From NCBI RefSeq assembly GCF_001659605.2, contig NC_035174.2, positions 24,998,027 to 25,062,026 on the forward strand: DNA of 64,000 nt, in the 5' to 3' direction. This stretch comes from Manihot esculenta. Its lineage: Eukaryota > Streptophyta > Magnoliopsida > Malpighiales > Euphorbiaceae. The notes below the pieces were generated by a model, which was given only the letters and a program-made list of their open reading frames with translations, did not search any database and had not been told where the DNA came from. The translations under genes were made by a program, and so were the position numbers. Within the stretch, counting starts at the first letter, position 1; each line of letters opens with the position of its first letter. Shown here in pieces: positions 10,755 through 22,360 of this stretch.

Positions 10755-12326
10755 TGTTAGTAATATACCCTAAAGTCAATCTGTTGGTTGTATTAAGTAA
10801 AATTAATTTTAAATACAATTTTATAAAGACATTTATTTACTTTTAAGTGTTAATTTAATTAAACCTTGAGTAAAGAAAAAGTCCACGAGACTATATTATT
10901 GAGCAAAGAAAATTATAATGAAGTTATAATTATGAGATTTCAATTGCATTTTAGTAATGTTTCCAAGTGTTCCTAGTCGATGTTCTTATCATGATTAGAC
11001 AATGATTAGAGTTGTTGAGATTAGTACGTATTATATTCTTTTCTTTTATAGGAAGCAACTGATTTCATAGATTGATATATGTGAAATATATAAAATTAAT
11101 ATGTAAGTGTTTATTTTATAAACAAGTGCACTGAACTGACCCGTTTAAAAAATCTATATGAAAAATAACTTGTGTCTATGAATTACCAAGTGATGATTGT
11201 ATAAGTGATCTTTCGACTTGAAATCAATAAATAATCTTATATAAAGACTTTTATGTTTTGATTTATCTTACACACTGCTTGGTTCATGAATAACAAATGG
11301 GATGAATTAGATATATTAGTTTTTGTTTATGTGATTGAGATATGATTAATCACTCTAGGTTAATTTAGGGAATATCTTGTTTGTTCTCTACTAGTATTGA
11401 TCATAAAATTATTGTGCAGGTGCAATAAAATTAGTAAATGAGATTTGAAATTTCATTCAAAAGGTCAATGGCTAATAAATGAAAACTAATATAATTTAAT
11501 ATTGCAGACATATTTCATGCATCAAATATTAAATCAGAAACATTTATAATGAATGAATAGTAATTATATTAAAAAATTATGCAGTGGATATTAATTATAT
11601 TAAAAAATTATGCAGTGAAATGTTAAGTGAAATTACTTTTGATATTTCGAATATTTGGGTAGTCTTGATATGTTGCTAAACAATGTTTTTAATATTCAAA
11701 TTAATTAATTAGTTAATTATATTTATTGTCACCATATTAAGAATCTAATGAATCACACATATAAAGAATTGCATGAAAAAATGAAATGAGAAGTTAAATC
11801 AAATAGAATTTGATTGCATATAAATTAATATTGAGATAAAATTGTAATTTAAAAGAATTATGATTTTGATTTAATTAATTAAATAGGAATTTAATGAAAA
11901 TTATTTAAATTTATATGGTTTGTTTATTAAAGTTCTGGATCATAGTTATAATTTATTTATTTAATTGATTGAATAAATATTATTATACTAAAATTATAAT
12001 ATTTTAATATAAAATGGTATGTTATGAGAACACGTGCCTTTTCTGACAGAAATTTTTTTAGAGCCTCTATAATTTTTATTTTATATGAATGCCGGGAGTT
12101 AACACTCAAAATCTCTTTTCGTTTTAATTTCTTAGAATCGTTTTACAATTTTTCAATTGTTATTTTGTGAATATCGTTAGAGATAAATATTTGAATGGTT
12201 TTTAGTTTATAACAATTCAATCAAAGCCAATAATCTCATTAGAAGAAATAAAAAAATATTTATTTTTTTTAATAATATTATTATTTTTTTAAATGTGTTT
12301 TTTTTTTTGCTGTGTTCAAAATCTCA
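10755..12326 (+). repeat. C1 3' LTR
   Basis: It starts TGTTAGTAATATACCCTAAA after the polypurine tract and ends near ..ATCTCA. Its last ~715 bp match the truncated 5' LTR. A 26-bp near-duplication (ATTAATTATATTAAAAAATT) occurs at about 11560-11610. The short ORF 10619-10846 straddles the LTR boundary and has no support as a gene. Confidence 0.6.
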
Positions 12327-14759
12327 CAATTATAGCCTGCATTGCTTAATGCATCGTCCAGGGACATAGGGAACATGTCTCCCTTAAAATCTCCAAAGCT
12401 CACTCAAATAGCAATAACTACTATTATCTTTCTTAAAAACATTAAATTTTATATATTAAAGTACTTAAATATTATTATCTTAACAAACATTTGTATATTA
12501 TCAAAATTATGTCTTATATCTATATTTTTATTTTTAATTGTAATAAATAATTTGTATTAATCTAGTCGTTTCAAGAAGATAAGTATGTTTACTTTTCACA
12601 TGAATTAAAAAAATATAATTTATATAGTTAAAATTAATATATTTTATTTTATTTTTATTAATATAATAAATTTATTTTTTAACACATATTTAATAGAAAT
12701 ATATTAAGAAACTAATCAATTAACTATTATATATATATATAAAAGAAATTATAATAAAATAATTTTATTTTTATGGGATGAAAATAAGAAATTAAAAAAA
12801 TTTCTCATTTTAATTTTAATACTTTATTGGATAAGGATAGAGAAAACCATCTAAGCCCGATCGCTCCGTAGCTATTCCCATCCTCCTCTACCCAAAGCCA
12901 AGCCATTTTCAACTGAGATCCTGTCGGCTGTGGGTGCTGAATAAATATGAAAGTGAAGTGTCAACCACTTTTCCACTTATTCACATATTATAGATAAGTT
13001 GTCCTAACTGGCATCCAACAAAGAGACAAAACCAATGCTCACGGATTCTTTTGATGAACTTTATTAGGTAATTTTTCTATTTATATTTGCCAGGTATTCT
13101 AAATTGATTGGGCCAAACCCTCTACACTTTTTAATGTTTCTGTTATCACATTACTCGAGAAAAAAATAATTATTATTATAAATGAGTATTACTTTTTATT
13201 TTCATTTATTTATGAAAAATAATTTAAAAAATATTTCCATATATTATTTAAATATACATATATATTTATTTTCAAATAAAAATATATTTTAAACTGATGC
13301 TGTATTAAACTCGTTTAAATTTATTTAAATTCATTTAAAGTAGATAATAAATTATTATTATTATAAGATTAGATTATATAATAAAAATATGATAAATAAA
13401 TACCCAGTTTTACTATAATATTAAATCTAAAAATAAAAAAATCTAAATATTTTAAAATAGATTGGTTTTGAATCGAACAAGACTCACTAGATTTCAAAGA
13501 AAGTTATCATTAGCAATTATAATCTAACAGATTCCTTCACGCTTTTGATTATGAGATTTTCGATTAATTAATTGATGAAAACTTTTTAGTAACGAGTAAG
13601 TTATATCATTGTAAGATTATCAAAAAATATTAATATTTATATCCACCCTACAGTATAAAAAAAATAATCACATAGGTAAATATATATTATTCTTAAACAC
13701 TACTCAAATTTTAAATAATTCATTTTATTCTCTTTATTTTTTATTATACTGTCTTGATCGTCGGAGTGACAGTTGTGAACACTCACCACTATTTTACATT
13801 CTCTTTCTTGCAGATTTAGCCAATTGCAGTACAGTTCTATTTTGCGCACATTATCATTTTATTTTCAATAACATAGTAAACTTTAAAAATTTTATTAATA
13901 TTTTTTAACTTTTTATATATATTATTAATATTTTTATCTTTTAATATTTTAATTAAAGAATAAAAAAATTATTTAAAAAAAAATAACTTTCACATAAAAC
14001 CTTCTTTTTTTGTGTGTAACTTTAGAATTAACTTCAATTTTATTGTTGGGTAATTATAAATACTGGGTATTGCTAATTTTATATATTTACACGAGTATGA
14101 AGGAGTGTGTTATTATACAGTTAAATGTTTAACATTTATTGTTTATTGGAAATGTTCAGCTTAATTTGTTTTTAATTCTTTTATTAAATTATCTTAAATA
14201 TATATTTTAATTGCGACTCAATTTAGTTAAAAAAATCAATAATTTAAAATTAAAATTTTTAATCTCATCTAGGTTAAAATTAAGAAACCCAATTTTTTTA
14301 TTGTTGAATTAAATCTTTTCGTTTTTCTTTTATTAATCTCTTAAGTTAAGCAAATCATTTTCTTGAATTTCATGACCCTTAAAATAAAATAAGTTTAAAT
14401 TAAAATTTTTAAATTAGTTAAAAATATTTTAAAATAAAATACATTAAAAATCTCTTTTAAATAAAGGATGAAAATGTTACAATACGTGTTGAATTGAGTA
14501 TAAAAATAAATGTTACAGATAAAACCGATTTTAATCTTTTCTGTAAAAATTTTTAAAAAGGTAAACTTAGATTATTATCTTTTCATCAAAGCTCAAATTG
14601 CTTTAATTTGCTTTTTTGACAAAATAAAATTTTACATTTAAGTTAAAAAAAGCCTTATTTTATAAAATATTCTTTAATGACATATAATATTGTTTTCCAT
14701 AATATAACTATAATTTACTATTTTTATTTATAATTTTTTATTAAAAATATAAATATATA
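12327..14759. other. AT-rich intergenic DNA, no gene seen
   Basis: Low-complexity A/T sequence with short TA and ATTT runs. The only compositionally different part is about 12845-13030 (GATCGCTCCGTAGC and CTGTCGGCTGTGGG), which is too short to assign. Confidence 0.5.
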
Positions 14760-16808
14760 ATATAATATCCGGCTAAACCGGTGTTGGAATTCCAACATTC
14801 TGAAGAAATATCTGTTGGAATCTAAAATTTTGAAATCAGAAATTTTAAAAGAGTAAAATGAGTTTTTATAAAATGAAGTTTAAGTATTTTAAAATGTGTT
14901 TAAAAGAAAAATGATTTAGAAAAGGTTTTAAGGTTGATCCGTCGAAGGTGATTTTTTCAGCCCACTTATAAATTGAGCTCCACTTTCAAGTGGAGAGAAG
15001 TTTTCTCCACTTTCGGGCAGATGTGAGTCTAAAATAAACTTTTGATGTTTTCACTTTAATCTTCTATAAATCTTTTAGAAATTTATGATTTTATCTTCGA
15101 TTTTGAAGAATCAATATTGAGTCTTGAGGTTTTTAGCAATTGGGCCTTCGGAGCTCATTTCTCTCTCTTCTCTGAATTCTTTCTTGTTGTGGTCCTTGTT
15201 TCCTAATAGGTAAGTTATACTTTCAAAATCCTGTTGTTTTGATTAAGTTGCAATCTGTTTTCATAATGTTTTGGATTGTTAGAGTGGTTGCATGCAATGG
15301 TTGTGGTTTTTCTCCTTTTTATTTAAATCTTGAATGCTGATATGCTAGATCGCTTGCATTTGCTTTTTATAGAGTTTTTTAGTTGTTTAGAGTCTCCTAG
15401 GTTATTTTGGAGTGGTTTTTAGTTATTGCATGTCTGTGTAGTTGCGTTTTGAGTGCTGTTAACAGAAAGCAAAATCAAGTTCTACATTGCAAAAGAATTC
15501 AAGTTCGGCTGCCAAAGCCAGGTTTGACCTCCGAACCTACCTGTGAAGACTTCCCATTAGGCTGCCTAACCTTCCTCTGAAAGTTCGACTTTCGAATCTG
15601 TAAGGCGACTTTAAGTCGTCGGACCTGCCGTCGAAAGTCCCTTGTCTAGCCATTTTCAGCTCATTTTCTACATACTTTCTTATATACTTTTAGGCATTTC
15701 TTGGGGTAGTTTTAAGAGTTGTAAAAGTTATGTTTAGCTCCTCACTTAAGTCTATCTGTGCAGGATCAGACTTGGGAGACCATAGAGACCGAAAGTGAGA
15801 TAACTGCTTCAGAGCTAAGCTTGTATCAACTAGAGGTGAGTAGAACTAAACTAAACTATTATTTTAAAGAAATTGAACATTTTAAGCATGCTCGTGTATC
15901 ACGATTGCCATGTGTATACAATTAGATTATTTTGCATTAGAATTCACGAATATGATGTATTGTATAATTAATTGTTGTTGTGGATGGATGTTGGATGACC
16001 CACTAGCCCTCTAGCATATTATGTTATGTATGACGGATATGAAAGTTCAGATCGAGATCCATTCTATGCCCTTGACACTATGTAAGAGAAAGACCAGGAT
16101 GCCCATTATATGCCCCTGGCATTATGGATATGTTATATGTAAGAGGAAATCTTAAGGAGCATCCGTTGTGTGCCGGACACTATTGGAATTATAGTGAGTT
16201 ACTGTGACAAGTCTATCTTGATGTGAATTATTTGTGTTATGATGCATTCATATGATCATATATTTTATTAAACTGTTTTACGTTATATTTATACTCACTA
16301 GACTGTAGTAGCTTATCCATTTTCCCCTAACCCCAGGTTGTAGGACCAAAGTTAGATCGGGAGGTCAGCAGTATTTTATAGTATAGTTCTAACATAATAG
16401 TATAGTTATTGACATATAATATTTGTAGTTTAGAATTGTGTTTTGCCCAAATTTTCTTTTATAATCCTTATTTATGATCTTATTATGTAAAAATTTTAAG
16501 TTTAAGCTATGTTTAAACCAAACTGAGGCATGTTAATGATGACCATATTAGAGCATTTGATGAGAGCTCTAATATAGGTTTATATTTTTAGTTATATTTG
16601 TATGCACATGTCAAGTTTTTGTTCATGAGATGAAAATGCTTTTGTAAGTTTTGGTTCATGAGATGAAAATGCTTTTGTATGTTTTAAGATCATGGTTGGG
16701 ATTATATCATATGTAATAGGAGGTATAGTAGGCTTGCTACGAGCTCCAATGACCTTAAGTCGATCTGAACGCTAGTGTCGGTAGCGGTCCTATTTTTGAG
16801 TCGTTACA
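14760..16808 (+). repeat. Ancient Tekay-type LTR (L0)
   Basis: It opens with a decayed version of the G1 LTR start (ATATCCGGCTAAACCGGTGT, compare TACCCGGCTAGACTCCGGTA) and ends ..GTAGCGGTCC..GTCGTTACA as in G1. Length is about 2.05 kb. It keeps a TATA-like region near 14958, a degenerate TTCGGCTGCC/CTCCGAACC cluster at 15500-15640, a degenerate hairpin array at about 16045-16195, and splice-like sites at 15210, 15763, 15836 and 16336. It is much more diverged than G1, G2 or NG and so older. Confidence 0.8.
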
Positions 16809-16811
16809 GAG

Positions 16812-16823
16812 TGGTATTAGAGC
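16812..16823 (+). promoter_or_regulatory. tRNA-Met primer-binding site of L0
   Basis: TGGTATTAGAGC differs at one base from TGGTATCAGAGC, 3 nt after the LTR end. About 35 bp of leader follow before the A1 insertion, so L0 was the 5' LTR of an element whose body is not seen here. Confidence 0.8.
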
Positions 16824-16858
16824 TCTAGGTTTATGGTCGGACCTAGAGTGTTGAGCTC

Positions 16859-18248
16859 TGATGGGTGTCGAAACCACAAAAAATAACCTATTAAATATCA
16901 ATAATTATGAATTGTGCATAGAGTGAATAAGATCGAATCCATAGAGAATTGACACTAAGAATTTTCAAACAATGACTAGGAAAATGAACAGTAGAAGTAA
17001 AAAAGGGAAGATTTTGATGATGAGTTAAAATAAAAATTAAAGCAATCAAAGAAAGTGATAATTAAAAGAGAAATAAATTAATGTAAATAAATTCTAGTCC
17101 AAGTGTAGGATCCATCATTGATACAAAAATACTTTTATCCATTTCAATAAATTAATTATAGTTATGGAAAACGCTCCACATAACCAATCTTTCTTTAGGT
17201 TTAAATTAATTAGAAAACGTTCACTGATTAACTCTAGCCAACAAATTACCCAAAGAATATTTTTGAAATTTTATTTATTAACCGCCTTAAAAATTAAAGA
17301 GATATAATTCTAACTAACCAGCCACGTTGTAGTTTAAGTTAGATCGTGCAATTTCTTAGTGGGTTATACTAATTGTTACTTGTTGTTCAAATATCCTAAG
17401 CAATTACATATTTCAAGTATTCAAACTAACAATATATTACTTTGAAATTAAGAACAATGGATCCTATTGATCAAATAATAAAGCAATAATAATATGAAGA
17501 ACAGAATTTGCATAAATATTGGAGAATAAAAGATGAACAATTGTATTTAAATCTCACAATTCATATATAAACTGAAATTTCACCCTAACTTCAACTAGAA
17601 ATAAAGAGTTTAACTACTCATGGCTTGAAAGTAAATAAAAGAAGAAGAGAGAAAAGAATCGACTGAAGAGAGATGTCAAAGATTGCCCCCTTGGCTGTTC
17701 ACAGTGATGGGCTTAAATAGGTGCTCAACCCTAGTAAAGTCTTTTTGGGGATAGAAATCCTTTTTTTCTTTGAATTAGGACTCATTTTTTTCAATATGTT
17801 TCTTCCAAGGATAGAACTCTTTAATTTGAGAATGATTTGGTGCCGTACTGTAGGAAGAGAAATCGCGTGGGTCCTACAATCTTTTAATGAAGTGTCCTGG
17901 TCCTTCTACTTTCAAATCTGAATTTTTCTCGCTCACTGTCAAATTTTGTGATGCCTGTTGATTTGCCCAGTGATTTTGGCAAATCACTGGTCAAATCCAC
18001 CATCTGAGAATGGTTAAGTCAGTTTGCGGGCCTGGGCCATTCTTGGCTTCTGTGCAGTATGATCATCCGATAGGTTTGCCCAAATCACTTGTCAAGTCAA
18101 TTTTAATGTTTTTAAATTACTTTTTATCAAATTTTCTTCTTTTTTTTGCTTTTCTGCAAAATATAATGAAAAATACGAAATTAGTCTGAAAAATACTCAA
18201 TTTAATACTAAGAATAGTATAAAAATGGATTGAAATTACATTTGATCA
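16859..18248 (-). repeat. A1 3' LTR
   Basis: It aligns with 41261-42641 and 62413-64000: plus-strand start TGATGGGTGTCGAAACC, shared GGATCGAA(T/A)CC..GAATTGA.AC block, AATAAATTA.TTATAG..GGAA block, and end TGATCA. Length is about 1.39 kb, against 1,381 bp for A2. It holds palindromic TTTGGGCAAA-like words at 17950-18100. The left boundary is approximate by a few bases. Confidence 0.7.
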
Positions 18249-18262
18249 AATATGCCCAGACT
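18249..18262 (-). promoter_or_regulatory. A1 polypurine tract
   Basis: On the minus strand a purine-rich GTCTGGGCATATT directly precedes the LTR start TGATCA. The A2 copy at the same place is purer (AGGTGTGGGGGTATT). Confidence 0.5.
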
Positions 18263-19497
18263 TAAACCATGCTTGCCCTCAAGCATTTAATCAATTTAGA
18301 TCATCAACTCCACTTTTTCATCTAGACTTTTAGATTGAAGCACAATAATATGCTAGCATGCATATAACTGATAATCCCAGGAGTCATAGTGCAAACAATA
18401 ATCCCAACAAAACCTTTGACATAAATAGGAGAGCTCAAGCTATTCACACTCAATCACACAAATAGTCAAATAGCATTAATGGAGTAGTCACTAGTCCATA
18501 CTTTAGCCAATTCCATTATTGTCCAAGGCTGGTTTTTAAGTCTAAAAATGAAGTATTCAAGGCTTTTATTTATTTATTTATTTATGAGCACTTATTCATC
18601 TCTTGCTTGGAATGTCATCACTCTTTTGACACGAAGGTACATATTTGTGATACCCACCTCCAGTCACTCAATTGGTCACAATTTCAAGTGGCTTCTAGCA
18701 CTACTCATGGTCACTTAACTAGCGGAGTAGATTTATTTTGTGTTTTTTTTTTGTGCTTTAAACACCTTAATTCTTTGACAAAAGTTCCATAAAAAATTAA
18801 AAAATCATGGTTTTAGCAAATTCTAGTTATACTCCACTAGTGTCTTAATCATGCAAGTACACACATCTTATTCAAACTCAACTATTTATGCTTCAAGACA
18901 ATTATTAAAGATTATAGCAAGCAATATGAAAATCGAGACAATCACCCATATAAATACTAACATACTGTTTATGATTCAATCCAAATTTCAAAGAGTTCAA
19001 AAGTGAGAAGAATAATCAAATTGCAATACTTAGCCAAAATTCCTACCAAAATGCATGAAAAACAAAAAAGAAGAAAAAAATGCAGAATAAAAAAAGAAAT
19101 AAAAAAATACAAAATAAAATAAGAAATAAGAAAATGCAACATATATAGTTTTTCTCCCGCAAACTTGACCAACACATTATCCTCAATATGTACAAAAAGC
19201 AAAAAGTGATACAAAGAGGTTTAGAATAACACTCCCCTGGTTAAGTTGATGTGGGCAAGGTATAAGGCAAGGCTCAAGTAATTAATGGAGGGAAAGAGAT
19301 CCCAACATGATCAAGTAAGAAGTGTACCAGCCTTTTATGTTGGTTATAACTCATCCTATTTCTTCCATGTACTCATGAAGTAATATGATTAGTTTCTCTT
19401 TTTTTAGATGAAGTGTGTCTCCAGCCCCTAGGTTTGAAATTTTGAGGTGATTGGACAATACTTTGAATTTCAATTCATGTTCCTTCATAACAGGTGG
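18263..19497 (-). other. A1 non-coding 3' region
   Basis: No coding signal. A tract at about 18625-18710 (GACACGAAGGTACATATTTG and following) closely matches 52932-53010 in A2 at nearly the same distance from the polypurine tract, showing that A1 and A2 share this layout. A (TTTA)n run lies at 18566-18586. Confidence 0.6.
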
Positions 19498-20570
19498 CTA
19501 TAGTCTGGTACTAGATTTGGGCAAATCGCAAGGCAAATCTGTTCTGGGCAGTGGCAGAATGTTGTCTAGAGCATGAATAGTCTCTTGTAACTTTTTATCA
19601 GCCACAATTTGCTGATTTAATGGCTTTGAATTATCCACGTCCATACCCCTATATCGAGTACTATTCAGCTTTTCATCAATATTAGTTATATCACTAGGAA
19701 GTTTCAAAGAATCATAAACATTAAATTTAATCACTTCTCTATCAAATTCCATAGTGAGTGTACCATCATGTGCGTCTATTTTTGTCCTATCTGTGCCAAA
19801 AAAAGGCCTATCTAACAAAATGTCAAATATAATATTAACTTTATCCTCTTTCATGTCAATAATATAAAAATCTGTAGGAAAAATTAATCCATCAACTTGG
19901 ACTAGAACATCTTCCAAAACACCCTCAGGATACACAATGAATCTATCAGCAAGTTGGATGACAACACCTATTTTCTTTATGGGACTAACATTCAATGAAT
20001 TATAAATGGATAAAGGCATGATATTAATTGGGACTCCAAGATCACACATAGCCTTTTTAAATTTAACATTAGCAATGGTGCAAGGAATAGCAAATATACC
20101 ACTATTATTGCATTTAGGAGGTAATTTTCTTTGAACAATTGCAGAAATATTTTTCCCCACACTTACTCTTTCATTCTCGGATAGCTATTTCTTTTTGGTA
20201 CAAAACTCTTTTAAAAATTTTGCATATTTAGGTATTTACTTAATAACATTAAGTAAAGGAATGTTTAACTCAACCTTGCAAAAATTTTTAAGGATTTCCT
20301 TTTCTTCTTTTTCCTCTTTGTTATTGGCTAACCTTTCTGGAAATGGTGGAGGAACTTTGAATTGATCTTGCCGTGTATTCTTGGTTGCCTTTTCCTTTTT
20401 TTGTTGTTTATGAATTGTCTGCAGCTTCTTCTCAGTGGTTTGCCTAGAGATTTGGGCAAATCATTGCTCAAATCCATTATTCTGCAGTTCCTTCCTGCTT
20501 CTTAAGGTAATAACATTGACAATCTGTTTTGGGTTAACCACTGTTTGTGAAGGCAATTTCCCTTGTGTAA
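19498..20570 (-). pseudogene. A1 gag end and Athila-type aspartic protease
   Basis: The minus-strand ORF 20160-19498 (220 aa) shows Athila protease blocks: PPKCNNSGIFAIPCTI, the active-site region CDLGVPINIMPLS (Asp-Leu-Gly in place of Asp-Ser/Thr-Gly), VVIQLADR, YPEGVLEDVLVQVD, FPTDFYIIDM and LLDRPFFGTDRTKIDAHDGTL. Upstream on the same strand (20570-20165) lies the gag-protease linker, starting with words matching GKLPSQT and continuing with broken frames of the KFLKEL region. After the protease the ORF simply ends; no RT follows. The role would be polyprotein processing. Asp-Leu-Gly is usual in this clade, so I would not call it inactive on that ground. Confidence 0.75.
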
Positions 20571-20932
20571 TACCCGGCTAGACTCCGGTATCGGAATTCC
20601 TATTGTCCGGTGGAATCTCGGATGCCGGAGACCTCTAGAAGGGTAGAATCATGTTTTATAAAATGTTTTCATGAATTTTAATGGTTTTAAGTATGAAATT
20701 AAATGAGTTTTTGCATGAAAAGTCCTTGGAGGAAAACCCAGGTTCGGCCGCCGAAAGCCAAGTTCGGCCGCCTAACATGCATGCGTTTTGGAGGCACGTT
20801 AGGCCCCCGAAAGCATGAGTGAGGGAAGTCCAGGTTCGGCCGCCGAACCTCATGTTCGGCCGCCGAACATTGCATGGATACGGAGGCACATTCGGCCCCC
20901 GAACGTGGCCTGGCCAGCCACCTATAAATGGG

Positions 20933-20939
20933 GCACTTA
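20933..20939 (+). promoter_or_regulatory. TATA box of G1 5' LTR
   Basis: CCTATAAATGGGG follows a GC-rich block and precedes CGAGCTTTCTCCC, a likely start region. The same spot has TATAAAA at 43127-43133 in G2 and TATAAA on the minus strand at 34964-34969 in NG, so the position is conserved. Confidence 0.65.
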
Positions 20940-21161
20940 GCCGAAATGGGCGAGCTTTCTCCCATTTTCGGCCACAGCGAGCTTCCGACCTTCCTCTTGC
21001 AAATCTTGTGTTCTTCTTCCAAATCTCTTCCATTTTTCTTGAGTTTTAAACTCATATTTGCAAGTTTGAGCATTTAAACCAAGTTTTGGAGCTTTGGGAA
21101 CTCAGGAGCTCATTTTCGTGGATCTCCAAGTTTAGGTCGTCTCCCTCTCGATCTTCAAGAG

Positions 21162-21758
21162 GTAAGAGCCGATCTTAAGCCCCTTATGTGTTTTAAATAA
21201 GTTTTATGCAAGATCTATGGGTAGAAATGCATGTTAGGTTATATGTTGAGTTATAGGTTAATGTTGATGTTTTGAACAATGTGTGTTGATTGTGTGTGTT
21301 TGAAGTGTTGTAGTTGGGGTATATGACTGTTTGAGACCCCTAGGAACTTGTATGCATGTTTTGGTTGAGATTTATGCATGATTTGAGGTTTTGGGAGGCA
21401 AGGGGTTCATGTGAACCAGGTTTCTGCCCTTCTGGCAGAAACCAGGTTCGGCCGCCGAAGGGAGTTTCGGCCGCCGAACCCCCTTGTGGAGGCAGCATTC
21501 GGCTGCCGAAGCTTGCCCCCGAAAGAAGACTTTCGGATCTGTCTGGGAGGTTCGGCCGCCGAAGGTGCCGCCGAACCTGCCTGACTTTAGGCTCTGGAGG
21601 GACTTTCGGCCGCCGAACCTGCCGCCGAAAGTGCCCTGTTCAGCCACTTCTTGCATGTTTTTATGTGATGATTTCAGGATGTTTTAGGAGGTTTTTGGGG
21701 AGTAGTTTAGAGTTATGTTCTAGCATGTTTGGTCCCTCATTTGAGTCCACCTGTGTAG
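21162..21758 (+). other. Putative leader intron 1 in G1 LTR
   Basis: Donor AAGAG|GTAAGAG at 21162 and acceptor CTGTGTAG|G ending at 21758. The corresponding intervals in the other LTRs are 43368-44018 (G2), 34725-33916 (NG, minus strand) and 15210-15763 (L0). It contains the second TTCGGCCGCCGAA cluster. Splicing is inferred only. Confidence 0.45.
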
Positions 21759-21829
21759 GTTCGGACCCGAGGAACCGAGGACCCCAGCAGCGAGTTCAGC
21801 TGCTTCGGTGTTGTCAGAGTCAGCCAGAG

Positions 21830-22360
21830 GTGAGTGGAACTAAACTCAATCTTTTAAATTAAATGTTTTATCATGTTTCATGCATCATGATTATGCAATA
21901 GGATGATTGCATTAGTTTTCACGAATATGCCGCATTGCATAAATGGTTGTTGTTGTGGGTGAATGTCGGATGACCCAGTTAGTCCATGACAGGAAGACCA
22001 GGCCCCATGCTACAGGCCTGGCACAGAGTAAGAAAGACCAGGCCCCATTCTACAGGCCTGGCACAGAGTAAGGAAAGACCAGGATCCCATCCTATGGTCT
22101 AGCACGGTTACGGGACTCGAAGACCAGGAGCTCAGAGGAGGCCCTGGGAAAATGGTAAGTAATGTATGTTCTGACAGGAAAGACCAGGACCCCATTCTAC
22201 AGGCCTGGCACAGAGTTAACTTGGACTAATTGGTGACAAGTTCACCCAACCCTTATGTGAATTGTTTGTGTTATGATGCATTTCATAGAGCATAGTGTTA
22301 ATGTGTTTTAATAGCTCTACTCACTGGGCTTTTAGCTCACCCCTCTCCCTTTACCCCCAG
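21830..22360 (+). other. Putative leader intron 2 in G1 LTR
   Basis: Donor AGAG|GTGAGTGG at 21830; acceptor with pyrimidine tract CCCTCTCCCTTTACCCCCAG ending at 22360. Equivalents: 44090-44589 (G2), 33843-33123 (NG, minus), 15836-16336 (L0). The intervening mini-exon is 71, 71, 72 and 72 nt in the four copies. The hairpin array lies inside this interval. Confidence 0.45.
22000..22215 (+). repeat. Tandem hairpin array in G1 5' LTR
   Basis: Units of about 38-40 bp start AAGACCAGG and end CCTGGCACAGAGTAAG; the clearest hairpin is CCAGGCC, 10 nt loop, GGCCTGG. There are about four units, one diverged. The 3' LTR copy is at 39658-39880. Confidence 0.75.

Larger units (their letters stand above)
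7747..12326 (+). mobile_element. Old Ty1/copia element C1
   Basis: Two related terminal segments (7747-8512 and the distal part of 10755-12326) flank broken copia integrase, RT and RNase H sequence. The left LTR has lost roughly its first half. No target-site duplication is recognisable. Divergence between the LTR parts and the many stops indicate an ancient insertion. Confidence 0.75.

Noticed and set aside
12342..12560. Small hydrophobic ORF
   Set aside because: AT-rich chance ORF rich in Ile and Leu with no start context or homology that I can see.
17721..17921. 66-aa ORF
   Set aside because: Falls inside the A1 LTR with no matching frame in A2 or A3.
20656..21073. Overlapping Arg/Pro-rich ORFs repeating words like RRPNLRFGGRTW (also at 21372, 26891, 38327, 42739, 50558, 51117)
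   Set aside because: They are translations of the TTCGGCCGCCGAA arrays in LTRs, open in several frames at once because the repeat lacks stops. No domain, and they span promoter and leader sequence.
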